In this document: positions 22,785-38,200 of the stretch, one piece after another | How positions within the stretch are numbered: the stretch's first letter is position 1 | Layout: every line of letters starts with the position of its first letter | Assembly (NCBI GenBank): GCA_036937835.1 | Contig: CM072861.1 | Coordinates: 677,001-741,000, forward strand | Length of the DNA: 64,000 nt | Reading direction: 5' to 3' | Source of the DNA: Pampus argenteus | Taxonomy: Eukaryota; Chordata; Actinopteri; Scombriformes; Stromateidae | Made by a program: the position numbers and the translations under genes | Notes under the pieces: model-generated | The model's database searches: none | Told to the model about the DNA's origin: nothing | Seen by the model: the letters and a program-made list of their open reading frames with translations, nothing else

Positions 22785-25700
22785 AACTGATTTCTAATGA
22801 TTAGGATAAAAAAACTCACTTCTTGCAGCTTTTACTGTTACATTTTAAAAATAGCTTTCTCTATGCGAGACAAGGCCTAAAATGACAACTACAGTTTTTC
22901 TTAAACAAAGAGCAATATTTTCAATCAAAACCATGTTTGCCGTCAACAAGTAATGGATTTCTAATGATTAGGACCCAAAAAAACACTTCTGTGAGCTTTC
23001 CACAGCTTTTACTGTAACATTTGTAAAAATGGGTTTCTCTCGGCTAGAGAAGGCCAGAAATGACAACTACAGTTTTTCTAAAACAAAGAGCAATATTTTC
23101 AATCAAAACCATGTTTGCCATCAACAAGTAACTGATTTCTAATAATTAGGACCAAAAAACTCACTTCTGCGAGCGTCTTGCGGCTTCTTCTTGCAGCTTT
23201 AACTGTAGCTTTTGTAAAAATAGCTTTCTCTATGCGAGAGAAGGCCAAAAATGACAACTACAGTTTTTCTTAAACATAGAGCAATATTTTCAATCAAAAC
23301 CATGTTTGCCATCAACAAGTAACTGATTTCTAATGAACAGGAACCAAAAAAATCACTTCTGTGAGCTTTCTACAGCTATTTCTGTAAAATTTGTAAAAAT
23401 AGCATTCTCTCGCGAGACAAGGCCTAAAATGACAACTACAGTTTTTCTTAAACAAAGAGCAATATTTTCAATCAAAACCATGTTCGCCATCAACAAGTAA
23501 CTGATTTCTAACAACTAGGACCAAAAAATTCATTTCTGCGAGCTTCCTACAGCTTTTAATGTAACATTTGTAAAAAAAAAAAATAGCTTTTTCTCTGTGA
23601 GAGAAGGCCAGACATGACAACTACAGTTTTTCTTAAACAAAGAGCAATATTTTCAATAAAAACCATGTTTGCCATCAACAAGTAACTGATTTCTAATGAT
23701 TAGGACCGAAAAACTCACTTCTGCGAGCTTCCTACAGCTTTTACTGTAACATTTGTAAAAATGGGTTTCTCTCGGTGAGAGAAGGCCAGAAATGACAACT
23801 ACAGTTTTTCTTAAACAAAGAGCAATATTTTCAATCAAAACCATGTTTGCCATCAACAAGTAACTGATTTCTAATGATTAGGACCCAGAAAATCACTTCT
23901 GTGACCTTCCTACAGCTTTTACAGTAACATTTGTAAAAATAGCGTTCTCTCGCGAGACAAGGCCTGAAATGACAACTACAGTTTTTCTTAAACAAAGAGC
24001 AATATTTTCAATCAAAACCATGTTTGCCATCAACAAGTAACTGATTTCTAATGAACAGGAACCAAAAAAATCACTTCTGTGAGCTTCCTACAGCTATTTC
24101 TGTAAAATTTGTAAAAATAGCATTCTCTCGCGAGACAAGGCCTAAAATGACAACTACAGTTTTTCTTAAACAAAGAGCAATATTTTCAATCAAAACCATG
24201 TTCGCCATCAACAAGTAACTGATTTCTAACAACTAGGACCAAAAAATTCATTTCTGCGAGCTTCCTACAGCTTTTAATGTAACATTTGTAAAAAAAAAAA
24301 ATAGCTTTTTCTCTGTGAGAGAAGGCCAGACATGACAACTACAGTTTTTCTTAAACAAAGAGCAATATTTTCAATAAAAACCATGTTTGCCATCAACAAG
24401 TAACTGATTTCTAATGATTAGGACCGAAAAACTCACTTCTGCGAGCTTCCTACAGCTTTTACTGTAACATTTGTAAAAATGGGTTTCTCTCGGTGAGAGA
24501 AGGCCAGAAATGACAACTACAGTTTTTCTTAAACAAAGAGCAATATTTTCAATCAAAACCATGTTTGCCATCAACAAGTAACTGATTTCTAATGATTAGG
24601 ACCCAGAAAATCACTTCTGTGACCTTCCTACAGCTTTTACTGTAACATTTGTAAAAATAGCGTTCTCTCGCGAGACAAGGCCTGAAATGACAACTACAGT
24701 TTTTCTTAAACAAAGAGCAATATTTTCAATTACAACCATGTTCACCATCAACAAGTAACTGATTTCTAATAATTAGGACCAAAAAACTCACTTCTGCGAG
24801 CGTCTTGCAGCTTCTCCTTGCAGCTTTAACTGTAGCTTTTGTAAAAATAGCTTTCTCTATGCGAGAGAAGGCCAAAAATGACAACTACAGTTTTTCTTAA
24901 ACAAAGAGCAATATTTTCAATCAAAACCATGTTTGCCATCAACAAGTAACTGATTTCTAATGATCAGGACCCAAAAAATCACTTCTGTGAGCTTCCTACA
25001 GCTATTACTATAAAATTTGTAAAAAAAATAGCGTTCTCTCGCGAGACAAGGCCTAAAATAAAAACTACAGTATTTCTTAAACAAAGAGCAACATTTTCAA
25101 TCAAAACCATGTTTGCCATCAACAAGTAACTGATTTCTAATAATTAGGACCGAAAAACTCACTTTTGCGAGCTTCCTACAGCTTTTACTGTAACATTTGT
25201 AAAAATGGGTTTGTCTCGGTGAGAGAAGGACAGAAATGATAACTACAGTTTTTCTTAAAAAAAGAGCAAAATTTTCAATCAAAACCATGTAAGCCATCAA
25301 CAAGTAACTGATTTCTAATGATTAAGACCAAAAAACTCACTCCTGCGTGCTTCCTACAACTTTTACTGTAACATTTGTAAAAATTGGTTTCTCTCGCGAG
25401 ACATGGCCAGAAATGACAACTACAGTTTTTCTTAAACAAAGAGCAATATTTTCAATCAAAACCATGTTTGCCATCAACAAGTAAATGATTTCTAATGATT
25501 AGGAACAAAAAAACTAATTTTTGAAAGCTTCTTGTAGCTTTTACTGTAACAATTGTAAAAAAAAATAGCTTTCTCTCGACGAGAGAAGGCCAGACATGAC
25601 AACTACAGTTTTTCTTAAACAAAGAGCAATATTTTCAATCAAAACCATGTTTGCCATCAACAAGTAACTGATTTCTAATGATTAGGATCAAAAAACTCAC

Positions 25701-26201
25701 TTCTTGCAGCTTTTACTGTTACATTTTAAAAATAGCTTTCTCTATGCGAGACAAGGCCTAAAATGACAACTACAGTTTTTCTTAAACAAAGAGCAATATT
25801 TTCAATCAAAACCATGTTTGCCATCAACAAGTAATGGATTTCTAATGATTAGGACCCAAAAAAACACTTCTGTGAGCTTTCCACAGCTTTTACTGTAACA
25901 TTTGTAAAAATGGGTTTCTCTCGGCGAGAGAAGGCCAGAAATGACAACTACAGTTTTTCTAAAACAAAGAGCAATATTTTCAATCAAAACCATGTTTGCC
26001 ATCAACAAGTAACTGATTTCTAATAATTAGGACCAAAAAACTCACTTCTGCGAGCGTCTTGCGGCTTCTTCTTGCAGCTTTAACTGTAGCTTTTGTAAAA
26101 ATAGCTTTCTCTATGCGAGAGAAGGCCAAAAATGACAACTACAGTTTTTCTTAAACAAAGAGCAATATTTTCAATCAAAACCATGTTTGCCATCAACAAG
26201 T
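21144..26201. repeat. HOR copy 5, rearranged 28-monomer unit
   Basis: M1-M7, M9-M17 (M8 missing), then M14-M25; 5,058 bp, which equals 4,518 minus M8 (178) plus a second M14-M17 set (718). The first M17 (23862-24038) ends with the ordinary TCAAAACCATGTTTGCC form instead of its usual TTACAACC...TTCACC end, marking the crossover. The first and second M14-M17 sets carry different variants (GAGCTTTCTAC and TTTACAGTAAC versus GAGCTTCCTAC and TTTACTGTAAC), so they come from different array lineages. Confidence 0.92.
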
Positions 26202-29200
26202 AACTGATTTCTAATGATTAGGACCGAAAAACTCACTTCTGCGAGCTTCCTACAGCTTTTACTGTAACATTTGTAAAAATGGGTTTCTCTCGGTGAGAGA
26301 AGGCCAGACATGACAACTACAGTTTTTCTTAAACATAGAGCAATATTTTCAATCAAAACCATGTTTGCCATCAACAAGTAACTGATTTCGAATGATTAGG
26401 ACCAAAAAAACTAATTTCTGAAAGCTTCTTGCAGCTTTTACTGTAACATTTGTAAAAAAATGGGTTTCTCTCGGTGAGAGAAGGCCAGACATGACAACTA
26501 CAGTTTTTCTTAAACATAGAGCAATATTTTCAATCAAAACCATGTTTGCCATCAACAAGTAACTGATTTCTAATGATTAGGACCGAAAAACTCACTTCTG
26601 CGAGCTTCCTACAGCTTTTACTGTAACATTTGTAAAAATGGGTTTCTCTCTGTGAAAGAAGGCCAGAAATGACAACTACAGTTTTTCTTAAATAAAGAGC
26701 AATATTTTCAATCAAAACCATGTTTGCCATCAACAAGTAACTGATTTCTAATGATTAGGACCCAGAAAATCACTTCTGCGAGCGTCTTGCAGCTTCTTCT
26801 TGCAGCTTTAACTGTAGCATTTGTAAAAATAGCTTTCTCTATGCGAGAGAAGGCCAAAAATGACAACTACAGTTTTTCTTAAACAAAGAGCAATATTTTC
26901 AATCAAAACCATGTTTGCCATCAACAAGTAACTGATTTCTAATGATCAGCACCCAAAAAATCACTTCTGTGAGCTTCCTACAGCTATTACTGTAAAATTT
27001 GTAAAAAAAAATAGCGTTCTCTCACGAGACAAGGCCTAAATTGACAACTACAGTTTTTCTTAAACAAAGAGCAATATTTTCAATAAAAACCATGTTTGCC
27101 ATCAACAAGTAACTGATTTCTAAGGATTATGACCTAAAAAAAACTAATTTCTCAAAGCTTCTTGCAGCTTTTACTGTAACATTTGTAAAAAAAAATAGCT
27201 TTCTCTCGGCGAGAGAAGGCCAGACATGACAACTACAGTTTTTCTTAAACAAAGAGCAATATTTTCAATCAAAACCATGTTCGCCATCAACAAGTAACTG
27301 ATTTCTAACAACTAGGACCAAAAAATTCATTTCTGCGAGCTTCCTACAGCTTTTAATGTAACATTTGTAAAAAAAAAAAATAGCTTTTTCTCTGTGAGAG
27401 AAGGCCAGACATGACAACTACAGTTTTTCTTAAACAAAGAGCAATATTTTCAATAAAAACCATGTTTGCCATCAACAAGTAACTGATTTCTAATGATTAG
27501 GACCGAAAAACTCACTTCTGCGAGCTTCCTACAGCTTTTACTGTAACATTTGTAAAAATGGGTTTCTCTCGGTGAGAGAAGGCCAGAAATGACAACTACA
27601 GTTTTTCTTAAACAAAGAGCAATATTTTCAATCAAAACCATGTTTGCCATCAACAAGTAACTGATTTCTAATGATTAGGACCAAAAAAACTAATTTCTGA
27701 AAGCTTCTTGCAGCTTTTACTGTAACATTTGTAAAAATGGGTTTCTCTTAGTGAGAGAAGGCCAGAAATGACAACTACAGTTTTTCTTAAACAAAGAGCA
27801 ATATTTTCAATCAAAACCATGTTTGCCATCAACAAGTAACTGATTTCTAATGATTAGGACCAAAAAAACTAATTTTTGAAAGCTTCTTGTAGCTTTTACT
27901 GTAACAATTGTAAAAAAAAAATAGCTTTCTCTCGACGAGAGAAGGCCAGACATGACAACTACAGTTTTTCTTAAACAAAGAGCAATATTTTCAATCAAAA
28001 CCATGTTTGCCATCAACAAGTAACTGATTTCTAATGATTAGGATAAAAAAACTCACTTCTTGCAGCTTTTACTGTTACATTTTAAAAATAGCTTTCTCTA
28101 TGCGAGACAAGGCCTAAAATGACAACTACAGTTTTTCTTAAACAAAGAGCAATATTTTCAATCAAAACCATGTTTGCCGTCAACAAGTAATGGATTTCTA
28201 ATGATTAGGACCCAAAAAAACACTTCTGTGAGCTTTCCACAGCTTTTACTGTAACATTTGTAAAAATGGGTTTCTCTCGGCTAGAGAAGGCCAGAAATGA
28301 CAACTACAGTTTTTCTAAAACAAAGAGCAATATTTTCAATCAAAACCATGTTTGCCATCAACAAGTAACTGATTTCTAATAATTAGGACCAAAAAACTCA
28401 CTTCTGCGAGCGTCTTGCGGCTTCTTCTTGCAGCTTTAACTGTAGCTTTTGTAAAAATAGCTTTCTCTATGCGAGAGAAGGCCAAAAATGACAACTACAG
28501 TTTTTCTTAAACATAGAGCAATATTTTCAATCAAAACCATGTTTGCCATCAACAAGTAACTGATTTCTAATGAACAGGAACCAAAAAAATCACTTCTGTG
28601 AGCTTCCTACAGCTATTTCTGTAAAATTTGTAAAAATAGCATTCTCTCGCGAGACAAGGCCTAAAATGACAACTACAGTTTTTCTTAAACAAAGAGCAAT
28701 ATTTTCAATCAAAACCATGTTCGCCATCAACAAGTAACTGATTTCTAACAACTAGGACCAAAAAATTCATTTCTGCGAGCTTCCTACAGCTTTTAATGTA
28801 ACATTTGTAAAAAAAAAAAATAGCTTTTTCTCTGTGAGAGAAGGCCAGACATGACAACTACAGTTTTTCTTAAACAAAGAGCAATATTTTCAATAAAAAC
28901 CATGTTTGCCATCAACAAGTAACTGATTTCTAATGATTAGGACCGAAAAACTCACTTCTGCGAGCTTCCTACAGCTTTTACTGTAACATTTGTAAAAATG
29001 GGTTTCTCTCGGTGAGAGAAGGCCAGAAATGACAACTACAGTTTTTCTTAAACAAAGAGCAATATTTTCAATCAAAACCATGTTTGCCATCAACAAGTAA
29101 CTGATTTCTAATGATTAGGACCCAGAAAATCACTTCTGTGACCTTCCTACAGCTTTTACTGTAACATTTGTAAAATAGCGTTCTCTCGCGAGACAAGGCC

Positions 29201-30719
29201 TGAAATGACAACTACAGTTTTTCTTAAACAAAGAGCAATATTTTCAATTACAACCATGTTCACCATCAACAAGTAACTGATTTCTAATAATTAGGACCAA
29301 AAAACTCACTTCTGCGAGCGTCTTGCAGCTTCTCCTTGCAGCTTTAACTGTAGCTTTTGTAAAAATAGCTTTCTCTATGCGAGAGAAGGCCAAAAATGAC
29401 AACTACAGTTTTTCTTAAACAAAGAGCAATATTTTCAATCAAAACCATGTTTGCCATCAACAAGTAACTGATTTCTAATGATCAGGACCCAAAAAATCAC
29501 TTCTGTGAGCTTCCTACAGCTATTACTATAAAATTTGTAAAAAAAATAGCGTTCTCTCGCGAGACAAGGCCTAAAATAAAAACTACAGTATTTCTTAAAC
29601 AAAGAGCAACATTTTCAATCAAAACCATGTTTGCCATCAACAAGTAACTGATTTCTAATAATTAGGACCGAAAAACTCACTTTTGCGAGCTTCCTACAGC
29701 TTTTACTGTAACATTTGTAAAAATGGGTTTGTCTCGGTGAGAGAAGGACAGAAATGATAACTACAGTTTTTCTTAAAAAAAGAGCAAAATTTTCAATCAA
29801 AACCATGTAAGCCATCAACAAGTAACTGATTTCTAATGATTAAGACCAAAAAACTCACTCCTGCGTGCTTCCTACAACTTTTACTGTAACATTTGTAAAA
29901 ATTGGTTTCTCTCGCGAGACATGGCCAGAAATGACAACTACAGTTTTTCTTAAACAAAGAGCAATATTTTCAATCAAAACCATGTTTGCCATCAACAAGT
30001 AAATGATTTCTAATGATTAGGAACAAAAAAACTAATTTTTGAAAGCTTCTTGTAGCTTTTACTGTAACAATTGTAAAAAAAAATAGCTTTCTCTCGACGA
30101 GAGAAGGCCAGACATGACAACTACAGTTTTTCTTAAACAAAGAGCAATATTTTCAATCAAAACCATGTTTGCCATCAACAAGTAACTGATTTCTAATGAT
30201 TAGGATCAAAAAACTCACTTCTTGCAGCTTTTACTGTTACATTTTAAAAATAGCTTTCTCTATGCGAGACAAGGCCTAAAATGACAACTACAGTTTTTCT
30301 TAAACAAAGAGCAATATTTTCAATCAAAACCATGTTTGCCATCAACAAGTAATGGATTTCTAATGATTAGGACCCAAAAAAACACTTCTGTGAGCTTTCC
30401 ACAGCTTTTACTGTAACATTTGTAAAAATGGGTTTCTCTCGGCGAGAGAAGGCCAGAAATGACAACTACAGTTTTTCTAAAACAAAGAGCAATATTTTCA
30501 ATCAAAACCATGTTTGCCATCAACAAGTAACTGATTTCTAATAATTAGGACCAAAAAACTCACTTCTGCGAGCGTCTTGCGGCTTCTTCTTGCAGCTTTA
30601 ACTGTAGCTTTTGTAAAAATAGCTTTCTCTATGCGAGAGAAGGCCAAAAATGACAACTACAGTTTTTCTTAAACAAAGAGCAATATTTTCAATCAAAACC
30701 ATGTTTGCCATCAACAAGT
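26202..30719. repeat. HOR copy 6, canonical 25-monomer unit
   Basis: Same order as the reference, 4,518 bp. It carries an extra A in M10 and the shortened A tract in M17, both shared with the next copy; the two adjacent copies are therefore closest relatives. Confidence 0.94.
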
Positions 30720-33700
30720 AACTGATTTCTAATGATTAGGACCGAAAAACTCACTTCTGCGAGCTTCCTACAGCTTTTACTGTAACATTTGTAAAAATGG
30801 GTTTCTCTCGGTGAGAGAAGGCCAGACATGACAACTACAGTTTTTCTTAAACATAGAGCAATATTTTCAATCAAAACCATGTTTGCCATCAACAAGTAAC
30901 TGATTTCGAATGATTAGGACCAAAAAAACTAATTTCTGAAAGCTTCTTGCAGCTTTTACTGTAACATTTGTAAAAAAATGGGTTTCTCTCGGTGAGAGAA
31001 GGCCAGACATGACAACTACAGTTTTTCTTAAACATAGAGCAATATTTTCAATCAAAACCATGTTTGCCATCAACAAGTAACTGATTTCTAATGATTAGGA
31101 CCGAAAAACTCACTTCTGCGAGCTTCCTACAGCTTTTACTGTAACATTTGTAAAAATGGGTTTCTCTCTGTGAAAGAAGGCCAGAAATGACAACTACAGT
31201 TTTTCTTAAATAAAGAGCAATATTTTCAATCAAAACCATGTTTGCCATCAACAAGTAACTGATTTCTAATGATTAGGACCCAGAAAATCACTTCTGCGAG
31301 CGTCTTGCAGCTTCTTCTTGCAGCTTTAACTGTAGCATTTGTAAAAATAGCTTTCTCTATGCGAGAGAAGGCCAAAAATGACAACTACAGTTTTTCTTAA
31401 ACAAAGAGCAATATTTTCAATCAAAACCATGTTTGCCATCAACAAGTAACTGATTTCTAATGATCAGCACCCAAAAAATCACTTCTGTGAGCTTCCTACA
31501 GCTATTACTGTAAAATTTGTAAAAAAAAATAGCGTTCTCTCACGAGACAAGGCCTAAATTGACAACTACAGTTTTTCTTAAACAAAGAGCAATATTTTCA
31601 ATAAAAACCATGTTTGCCATCAACAAGTAACTGATTTCTAAGGATTATGACCTAAAAAAAACTAATTTCTCAAAGCTTCTTGCAGCTTTTACTGTAACAT
31701 TTGTAAAAAAAAATAGCTTTCTCTCGGCGAGAGAAGGCCAGACATGACAACTACAGTTTTTCTTAAACAAAGAGCAATATTTTCAATCAAAACCATGTTC
31801 GCCATCAACAAGTAACTGATTTCTAACAACTAGGACCAAAAAATTCATTTCTGCGAGCTTCCTACAGCTTTTAATGTAACATTTGTAAAAAAAAAAAATA
31901 GCTTTTTCTCTGTGAGAGAAGGCCAGACATGACAACTACAGTTTTTCTTAAACAAAGAGCAATATTTTCAATAAAAACCATGTTTGCCATCAACAAGTAA
32001 CTGATTTCTAATGATTAGGACCGAAAAACTCACTTCTGCGAGCTTCCTACAGCTTTTACTGTAACATTTGTAAAAATGGGTTTCTCTCGGTGAGAGAAGG
32101 CCAGAAATGACAACTACAGTTTTTCTTAAACAAAGAGCAATATTTTCAATCAAAACCATGTTTGCCATCAACAAGTAACTGATTTCTAATGATTAGGACC
32201 AAAAAAACTAATTTCTGAAAGCTTCTTGCAGCTTTTACTGTAACATTTGTAAAAATGGGTTTCTCTTAGTGAGAGAAGGCCAGAAATGACAACTACAGTT
32301 TTTCTTAAACAAAGAGCAATATTTTCAATCAAAACCATGTTTGCCATCAACAAGTAACTGATTTCTAATGATTAGGACCAAAAAAACTAATTTTTGAAAG
32401 CTTCTTGTAGCTTTTACTGTAACAATTGTAAAAAAAAAATAGCTTTCTCTCGACGAGAGAAGGCCAGACATGACAACTACAGTTTTTCTTAAACAAAGAG
32501 CAATATTTTCAATCAAAACCATGTTTGCCATCAACAAGTAACTGATTTCTAATGATTAGGATAAAAAAACTCACTTCTTGCAGCTTTTACTGTTACATTT
32601 TAAAAATAGCTTTCTCTATGCGAGACAAGGCCTAAAATGACAACTACAGTTTTTCTTAAACAAAGAGCAATATTTTCAATCAAAACCATGTTTGCCGTCA
32701 ACAAGTAATGGATTTCTAATGATTAGGACCCAAAAAAACACTTCTGTGAGCTTTCCACAGCTTTTACTGTAACATTTGTAAAAATGGGTTTCTCTCGGCT
32801 AGAGAAGGCCAGAAATGACAACTACAGTTTTTCTAAAACAAAGAGCAATATTTTCAATCAAAACCATGTTTGCCATCAACAAGTAACTGATTTCTAATAA
32901 TTAGGACCAAAAAACTCACTTCTGCGAGCGTCTTGCGGCTTCTTCTTGCAGCTTTAACTGTAGCTTTTGTAAAAATAGCTTTCTCTATGCGAGAGAAGGC
33001 CAAAAATGACAACTACAGTTTTTCTTAAACATAGAGCAATATTTTCAATCAAAACCATGTTTGCCATCAACAAGTAACTGATTTCTAATGAACAGGAACC
33101 AAAAAAATCACTTCTGTGAGCTTCCTACAGCTATTTCTGTAAAATTTGTAAAAATAGCATTCTCTCGCGAGACAAGGCCTAAAATGACAACTACAGTTTT
33201 TCTTAAACAAAGAGCAATATTTTCAATCAAAACCATGTTCGCCATCAACAAGTAACTGATTTCTAACAACTAGGACCAAAAAATTCATTTCTGCGAGCTT
33301 CCTACAGCTTTTAATGTAACATTTGTAAAAAAAAAAAAATAGCTTTTTCTCTGTGAGAGAAGGCCAGACATGACAACTACAGTTTTTCTTAAACAAAGAG
33401 CAATATTTTCAATAAAAACCATGTTTGCCATCAACAAGTAACTGATTTCTAATGATTAGGACCGAAAAACTCACTTCTGCGAGCTTCCTACAGCTTTTAC
33501 TGTAACATTTGTAAAAATGGGTTTCTCTCGGTGAGAGAAGGCCAGAAATGACAACTACAGTTTTTCTTAAACAAAGAGCAATATTTTCAATCAAAACCAT
33601 GTTTGCCATCAACAAGTAACTGATTTCTAATGATTAGGACCCAGAAAATCACTTCTGTGACCTTCCTACAGCTTTTACTGTAACATTTGTAAAATAGCGT

Positions 33701-35238
33701 TCTCTCGCGAGACAAGGCCTGAAATGACAACTACAGTTTTTCTTAAACAAAGAGCAATATTTTCAATTACAACCATGTTCACCATCAACAAGTAACTGAT
33801 TTCTAATAATTAGGACCAAAAAACTCACTTCTGCGAGCGTCTTGCAGCTTCTCCTTGCAGCTTTAACTGTAGCTTTTGTAAAAATAGCTTTCTCTATGCG
33901 AGAGAAGGCCAAAAATGACAACTACAGTTTTTCTTAAACAAAGAGCAATATTTTCAATCAAAACCATGTTTGCCATCAACAAGTAACTGATTTCTAATGA
34001 TCAGGACCCAAAAAATCACTTCTGTGAGCTTCCTACAGCTATTACTATAAAATTTGTAAAAAAAATAGCGTTCTCTCGCGAGACAAGGCCTAAAATAAAA
34101 ACTACAGTATTTCTTAAACAAAGAGCAACATTTTCAATCAAAACCATGTTTGCCATCAACAAGTAACTGATTTCTAATAATTAGGACCGAAAAACTCACT
34201 TTTGCGAGCTTCCTACAGCTTTTACTGTAACATTTGTAAAAATGGGTTTGTCTCGGTGAGAGAAGGACAGAAATGATAACTACAGTTTTTCTTAAAAAAA
34301 GAGCAAAATTTTCAATCAAAACCATGTAAGCCATCAACAAGTAACTGATTTCTAATGATTAAGACCAAAAAACTCACTCCTGCGTGCTTCCTACAACTTT
34401 TACTGTAACATTTGTAAAAATTGGTTTCTCTCGCGAGACATGGCCAGAAATGACAACTACAGTTTTTCTTAAACAAAGAGCAATATTTTCAATCAAAACC
34501 ATGTTTGCCATCAACAAGTAAATGATTTCTAATGATTAGGAACAAAAAAACTAATTTTTGAAAGCTTCTTGTAGCTTTTACTGTAACAATTGTAAAAAAA
34601 AATAGCTTTCTCTCGACGAGAGAAGGCCAGACATGACAACTACAGTTTTTCTTAAACAAAGAGCAATATTTTCAATCAAAACCATGTTTGCCATCAACAA
34701 GTAACTGATTTCTAATGATTAGGATCAAAAAACTCACTTCTTGCAGCTTTTACTGTTACATTTTAAAAATAGCTTTCTCTATGCGAGACAAGGCCTAAAA
34801 TGACAACTACAGTTTTTCTTAAACAAAGAGCAATATTTTCAATCAAAACCATGTTTGCCATCAACAAGTAATGGATTTCTAATGATTAGGACCCAAAAAA
34901 ACACTTCTGTGAGCTTTCCACAGCTTTTACTGTAACATTTGTAAAAATGGGTTTCTCTCGGCGAGAGAAGGCCAGAAATGACAACTACAGTTTTTCTAAA
35001 ACAAAGAGCAATATTTTCAATCAAAACCATGTTTGCCATCAACAAGTAACTGATTTCTAATAATTAGGACCAAAAAACTCACTTCTGCGAGCGTCTTGCG
35101 GCTTCTTCTTGCAGCTTTAACTGTAGCTTTTGTAAAAATAGCTTTCTCTATGCGAGAGAAGGCCAAAAATGACAACTACAGTTTTTCTTAAACAAAGAGC
35201 AATATTTTCAATCAAAACCATGTTTGCCATCAACAAGT
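30720..35238. repeat. HOR copy 7, canonical 25-monomer unit
   Basis: Same order as the reference, 4,519 bp. The extra base relative to copy 6 lies in the M15 A tract near 33330. Confidence 0.94.
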
Positions 35239-38200
35239 AACTGATTTCTAATGATTAGGACCGAAAAACTCACTTCTGCGAGCTTCCTACAGCTTTTACT
35301 GTAACATTTGTAAAAATGGGTTTCTCTCGGTGAGAGAAGGCCAGACATGACAACTACAGTTTTTCTTAAACATAGAGCAATATTTTCAATCAAAACCATG
35401 TTTGCCATCAACAAGTAACTGATTTCGAATGATTAGGACCAAAAAAACTAATTTCTGAAAGCTTCTTGCAGCTTTTACTGTAACATTTGTAAAAAAATGG
35501 GTTTCTCTCGGTGAGAGAAGGCCAGACATGACAACTACAGTTTTTCTTAAACATAGAGCAATATTTTCAATCAAAACCATGTTTGCCATCAACAAGTAAC
35601 TGATTTCTAATGATTAGGACCGAAAAACTCACTTCTGCGAGCTTCCTACAGCTTTTACTGTAACATTTGTAAAAATGGGTTTCTCTCTGTGAAAGAAGGC
35701 CAGAAATGACAACTACAGTTTTTCTTAAATAAAGAGCAATATTTTCAATCAAAACCATGTTTGCCATCAACAAGTAACTGATTTCTAATGATTAGGACCC
35801 AGAAAATCACTTCTGCGAGCGTCTTGCAGCTTCTTCTTGCAGCTTTAACTGTAGCATTTGTAAAAATAGCTTTCTCTATGCGAGAGAAGGCCAAAAATGA
35901 CAACTACAGTTTTTCTTAAACAAAGAGCAATATTTTCAATCAAAACCATGTTTGCCATCAACAAGTAACTGATTTCTAATGATCAGCACCCAAAAAATCA
36001 CTTCTGTGAGCTTCCTACAGCTATTACTGTAAAATTTGTAAAAAAAAATAGCGTTCTCTCACGAGACAAGGCCTAAATTGACAACTACAGTTTTTCTTAA
36101 ACAAAGAGCAATATTTTCAATAAAAACCATGTTTGCCATCAACAAGTAACTGATTTCTAAGGATTATGACCTAAAAAAAACTAATTTCTCAAAGCTTCTT
36201 GCAGCTTTTACTGTAACATTTGTAAAAAAAAATAGCTTTCTCTCGGCGAGAGAAGGCCAGACATGACAACTACAGTTTTTCTTAAACAAAGAGCAATATT
36301 TTCAATCAAAACCATGTTCGCCATCAACAAGTAACTGATTTCTAACAACTAGGACCAAAAAATTCATTTCTGCGAGCTTCCTACAGCTTTTAATGTAACA
36401 TTTGTAAAAAAAAAAAATAGCTTTTTCTCTGTGAGAGAAGGCCAGACATGACAACTACAGTTTTTCTTAAACAAAGAGCAATATTTTCAATAAAAACCAT
36501 GTTTGCCATCAACAAGTAACTGATTTCTAATGATTAGGACCGAAAAACTCACTTCTGCGAGCTTCCTACAGCTTTTACTGTAACATTTGTAAAAATGGGT
36601 TTCTCTCGGTGAGAGAAGGCCAGAAATGACAACTACAGTTTTTCTTAAACAAAGAGCAATATTTTCAATCAAAACCATGTTTGCCATCAACAAGTAACTG
36701 ATTTCTAATGATTAGGACCCAGAAAATCACTTCTGTGACCTTCCTACAGCTTTTACTGTAACATTTGTAAAAATAGCGTTCTCTCGCGAGACAAGGCCTG
36801 AAATGACAACTACAGTTTTTCTTAAACAAAGAGCAATATTTTCAATTACAACCATGTTCACCATCAACAAGTAACTGATTTCTAATAATTAGGACCAAAA
36901 AACTCACTTCTGCGAGCGTCTTGCAGCTTCTCCTTGCAGCTTTAACTGTAGCTTTTGTAAAAATAGCTTTCTCTATGCGAGAGAAGGCCAAAAATGACAA
37001 CTACAGTTTTTCTTAAACAAAGAGCAATATTTTCAATCAAAACCATGTTTGCCATCAACAAGTAACTGATTTCTAATGATCAGGACCCAAAAAATCACTT
37101 CTGTGAGCTTCCTACAGCTATTACTATAAAATTTGTAAAAAAAATAGCGTTCTCTCGCGAGACAAGGCCTAAAATAAAAACTACAGTATTTCTTAAACAA
37201 AGAGCAACATTTTCAATCAAAACCATGTTTGCCATCAACAAGTAACTGATTTCTAATAATTAGGACCGAAAAACTCACTTTTGCGAGCTTCCTACAGCTT
37301 TTACTGTAACATTTGTAAAAATGGGTTTGTCTCGAGGAGAGAAGGACAGAAATGATAACTACAGTTTTTCTTAAAAAAAGAGCAAAATTTTCAATCAAAA
37401 CCATGTAAGCCATCAACAAGTAACTGATTTCTAATGATTAAGACCAAAAAACTCACTCCTGCGTGCTTCCTACAACTTTTACTGTAACATTTGTAAAAAT
37501 TGGTTTCTCTCGCGAGACATGGCCAGAAATGACAACTACAGTTTTTCTTAAACAAAGAGCAATATTTTCAATCAAAACCATGTTTGCCATCAACAAGTAA
37601 ATGATTTCTAATGATTAGGAACAAAAAAACTAATTTTTGAAAGCTTCTTGTAGCTTTTACTGTAACAATTGTAAAAAAAAATAGCTTTCTCTCGACGAGA
37701 GAAGGCCAGACATGACAACTACAGTTTTTCTTAAACAAAGAGCAATATTTTCAATCAAAACCATGTTTGCCATCAACAAGTAACTGATTTCTAATGATTA
37801 GGATCAAAAAACTCACTTCTTGCAGCTTTTACTGTTACATTTTAAAAATAGCTTTCTCTATGCGAGACAAGGCCTAAAATGACAACTACAGTTTTTCTTA
37901 AACAAAGAGCAATATTTTTAATCAAAACCATGTTTGCCATCAACAAGTAATGGATTTCTAATGATTAGGACCCAAAAAAACACTTCTGTGAGCTTTCCAC
38001 AGCTTTTACTGTAACATTTGTAAAAATGGGTTTCTCTCGGCGAGAGAAGGCCAGAAATGACAACTACAGTTTTTCTAAAACAAAGAGCAATATTTTCAAT
38101 CAAAACCATGTTTGCCATCAACAAGTAACTGATTTCTAATAATTAGGACCAAAAAACTCACTTCTGCGAGCGTCTTGCGGCTTCTTCTTGCAGCTTTAAC

